This document shows positions 6,016 to 7,495 of a DNA stretch of 7,495 nt, one piece after another. The translations under genes were made by a program, and so were the position numbers. This DNA is from an uncultured Candidatus Planktophila sp. Lineage in GTDB: Bacteria > Actinomycetota > Actinomycetes > Nanopelagicales > Nanopelagicaceae. The notes beneath the pieces were generated by a model. That model was not told the origin of the DNA and did no database searches. It was given only the letters and a program-made list of their open reading frames with translations. The first letter of the stretch is position 1. Each line of letters starts with the position of its first letter. The stretch spans positions 1 to 7,495 of the forward strand of contig CALEZA010000067.1 of assembly GCA_937927965.1 (NCBI GenBank). Reading direction: 5' to 3'.

Positions 6016-7184
6016 GAAAGATTTGGCTTTTACTCTCGATTCTTCTGCTTTCGCAGGCCACCTTGATGCCATCACAAGCCGCAACTACGAAAGTGATCTC
6101 TTTCCAAGCTGAAGGTTGGGCCGATAACTGGTTTTCGCTCTATATAAATGGCAAGAAAGTCGGTGAGGACTCGATCCCAATCACTACCGTTCGCTCTTTT
6201 AATCAAACAACGATCAAATTCAAGGCTTCATATCCATTCACAGTTGGAGTGATTGCAAAAGATTATGTAGAAAACAAATCAGGCCTTGAATACATTGGAC
6301 AATCAAATCAGCAAATTGGCGATGGGGGCTTTATCCTTCAGATTAGAGATCTTTCTACAGGCAAGATAGTTGCAGCTACTAATTCCGCATGGAAATCATT
6401 AGTTATATATAAGGCACCCACAAACCCCAATTGCGAGAAATCTAGTGATCCTCTGAAGGATTGCCTAACTGCCACCATAAATACGCCAACAGGTTGGTCA
6501 AACGCCTCTTTCAAGGACTCCAGCTGGGCAAAGTCATCTGAATACAGCAAGAGTGCAGTCGGCGTAAAAGAAGGTTATAACGATATTGAGTGGTCACCAA
6601 GTGCAAAATTAATTTGGGGCTCAGACTTAAAGTTAGATAACACGATTTTGTTTCGTTTTACCGTAAAAGTTTCATCAAGCATTACTTCTACCACGGCAGT
6701 CAAGCCGTCGGTTTCCTCGCTCTCGGTTACCAGTGCAAGTGCAGACTTATCTGGATTTCTGAGTCGAGAGAACACCTGTGATGGGGGTGGAATTTCACCA
6801 GCTATTAGCTGGAGTGCGGGTCCTATTGGGACTAAGTCATATGTTGTCATTATGGACACAATTCCAGGCCCAGCAAGACCTGGTGAGAGCGAAAGTGCTG
6901 ACCATACCTACCTCAATCTATATAACATTCCAGGGAACATTAGGGCAATTGATGAAGGCAAACTGACGCAAGGAATGCTTGGTTTAAATTTTAAATCCAA
7001 AGCAGCTTATGAACCTCCCTGCTCCCAAGGTCCAGGTAAGAAAGATTACACAATCACTGTGATCGCGCTTTCTTCAACATTAAATATCTCACCATCTCAA
7101 GCAACCCCAAAAATGATCATTGATGCAAGCAAAACTCAAATTTTGGCCACAGGGAAATTTATTGCCCACTATGAAAGGAGATAA
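6012..7184 (+). CDS. Exported two-domain protein: beta-rich N-terminal region plus PEBP (YbhB/YbcL-type) domain
   Basis: This 390-residue protein has a Sec signal peptide (MRKIW plus a Leu-rich core, probable cleavage after SQA at 23). Residues about 27-220 are beta-rich, with WADNWFSLYINGKKVGED (36-53) resembling galactose-binding-like carbohydrate-recognition folds, and contain a possible disulfide pair, Cys141/Cys151. A Ser/Thr-rich linker (about 221-245) leads to the PEBP domain (about 246-390): CDGGGISPAISW (256-267), SYVVIMDTIPGPARPG (276-291), ADHTYLNLYNIPG (297-308), YEPPCSQGPG (333-342) and DYTITVIALSSTLNI (345-359). The pocket Asp282 and His298 are present. The usual DPDAP is altered to MDTIPGP and the usual HW to HT, so ligand preference may differ. 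Family members bind phosphate-type anions or phospholipid head groups in some cases, but bacterial roles are mostly unknown. The start overlaps the YHYH stop. The PEBP call is secure; the N-terminal fold is tentative. Confidence 0.88.
   Translation: MRKIWLLLSILLLSQATLMPSQAATTKVISFQAEGWADNWFSLYINGKKVGEDSIPITTVRSFNQTTIKFKASYPFTVGVIAKDYVENKSGLEYIGQSNQQIGDGGFILQIRDLSTGKIVAATNSAWKSLVIYKAPTNPNCEKSSDPLKDCLTATINTPTGWSNASFKDSSWAKSSEYSKSAVGVKEGYNDIEWSPSAKLIWGSDLKLDNTILFRFTVKVSSSITSTTAVKPSVSSLSVTSASADLSGFLSRENTCDGGGISPAISWSAGPIGTKSYVVIMDTIPGPARPGESESADHTYLNLYNIPGNIRAIDEGKLTQGMLGLNFKSKAAYEPPCSQGPGKKDYTITVIALSSTLNISPSQATPKMIIDASKTQILATGKFIAHYERR
7175..7180 (+). promoter_or_regulatory. Ribosome binding site of the last gene
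   Basis: AAGGAG lies inside the last codons of the PEBP gene, 9 bases before the GTG at 7190. It is the strongest Shine-Dalgarno sequence in the window and is the reason for choosing the GTG over the in-frame ATG at 7205, which has only a weaker AAGGAA 6 bases upstream. Confidence 0.6.
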
Positions 7185-7189
7185 GTAAG

Positions 7190-7495
7190 GTGAAGGAAAT
7201 ATCGATGGGAGGTTCTGAAGGGCTTAATCAGTTCTCCAGAAGATCAATAATCGCAGGTGCGTTCATGTCGCTGGCTTATGCAGCTTTTGGGGAGAAGTTA
7301 TTTGGGGCAACCCTTAAAAGAGTCAATGTAATTTTGGGACGCCCCACTAATTCAACTATTGCAATCAGCGTGATTTCAGCTACTCCTCTTGCGCTCTATA
7401 TTGAGTATGGATATTCACCAACAAAGTTGACCAAGAAAACTTCTCAGATTTCACTCTCTGCATTGAACCCATCTGTTGTAGAACTTAAGAGTTTG
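7190..7495 (+). CDS. Tat-exported protein, probable metallophosphoesterase, 3' end outside the window
   Basis: The frame is open from a GTG at 7190 to the window end, 102 codons, beginning 5 bases after the PEBP stop. The N-terminus has a clear twin-arginine signal, FSRRSIIAGAF (15-25), followed by a short hydrophobic stretch. The mature start, VNVILGRPTNSTIAISVISA (45-64), then ALYIEYGYSPTKLTKKT (68-84) and LNPSVVELKSL (92-102), resembles the fibronectin-like N-terminal domain that precedes the calcineurin-like catalytic domain in purple-acid-phosphatase and PhoD-like enzymes. The metal-binding catalytic motifs would lie beyond the window, so the enzyme assignment rests on this lead domain only. 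The start could also be the ATG at 7205, which would still keep the full Tat signal. It is very probably the third gene of the YHYH-PEBP operon. Confidence 0.72.
   Translation, partial: MKEISMGGSEGLNQFSRRSIIAGAFMSLAYAAFGEKLFGATLKRVNVILGRPTNSTIAISVISATPLALYIEYGYSPTKLTKKTSQISLSALNPSVVELKSL

Overview
This 7495-base window carries eight protein-coding genes, six complete and two cut by the window edges. They are densely packed, with a GC content in the mid-forties by spot counts. The organism looks like a streamlined, low-GC actinobacterium, and the freshwater acI/Nanopelagicales type is my best guess. The reasons are the tiny intergenic gaps, gene starts with a -10 box six bases before the ATG and no Shine-Dalgarno (leaderless mRNAs, common in Actinobacteria), and a GH13 enzyme whose N-terminus resembles actinobacterial homologues. 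No marker gene such as rRNA or a ribosomal protein is present, so the placement is an inference.

Left part (1-1900, + strand): the 3' nine-tenths of a KUP-family potassium uptake permease, followed 17 bases later by a small DUF4287 protein that is probably co-transcribed. A stand-alone alpha/beta hydrolase follows (1947-2753, +) with its own leaderless promoter.

Middle part (2757-4942, - strand): a two-gene operon transcribed leftward, a DoxX-like membrane protein and then a cytoplasmic GH13 alpha-glycosidase of the neopullulanase/cyclomaltodextrinase kind. The glycosidase ends 3 bases from the stop of the convergent hydrolase, with no visible terminator.

Right part (5056-7495, + strand): a tightly coupled run of three exported proteins. 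These are a Tat-type YHYH-domain protein, a Sec-exported protein with a C-terminal phosphatidylethanolamine-binding (YbhB/YbcL-type) domain behind a beta-rich N-terminal region of unknown identity, and the first 102 codons of a Tat-exported protein that looks like the start of a metallophosphoesterase. The first two overlap by 4 bases and the next gap is 5 bases, so they are very likely one operon.

The 113-base divergent region between the DoxX gene and the YHYH gene holds a perfect 8+8 inverted repeat, the best candidate operator in the window. The most interesting unit is the exported YHYH / PEBP / phosphoesterase cassette: its parts belong to known families, but its joint function is not known to me. 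No RNA genes, mobile elements, CRISPR arrays or sizeable repeats were seen.
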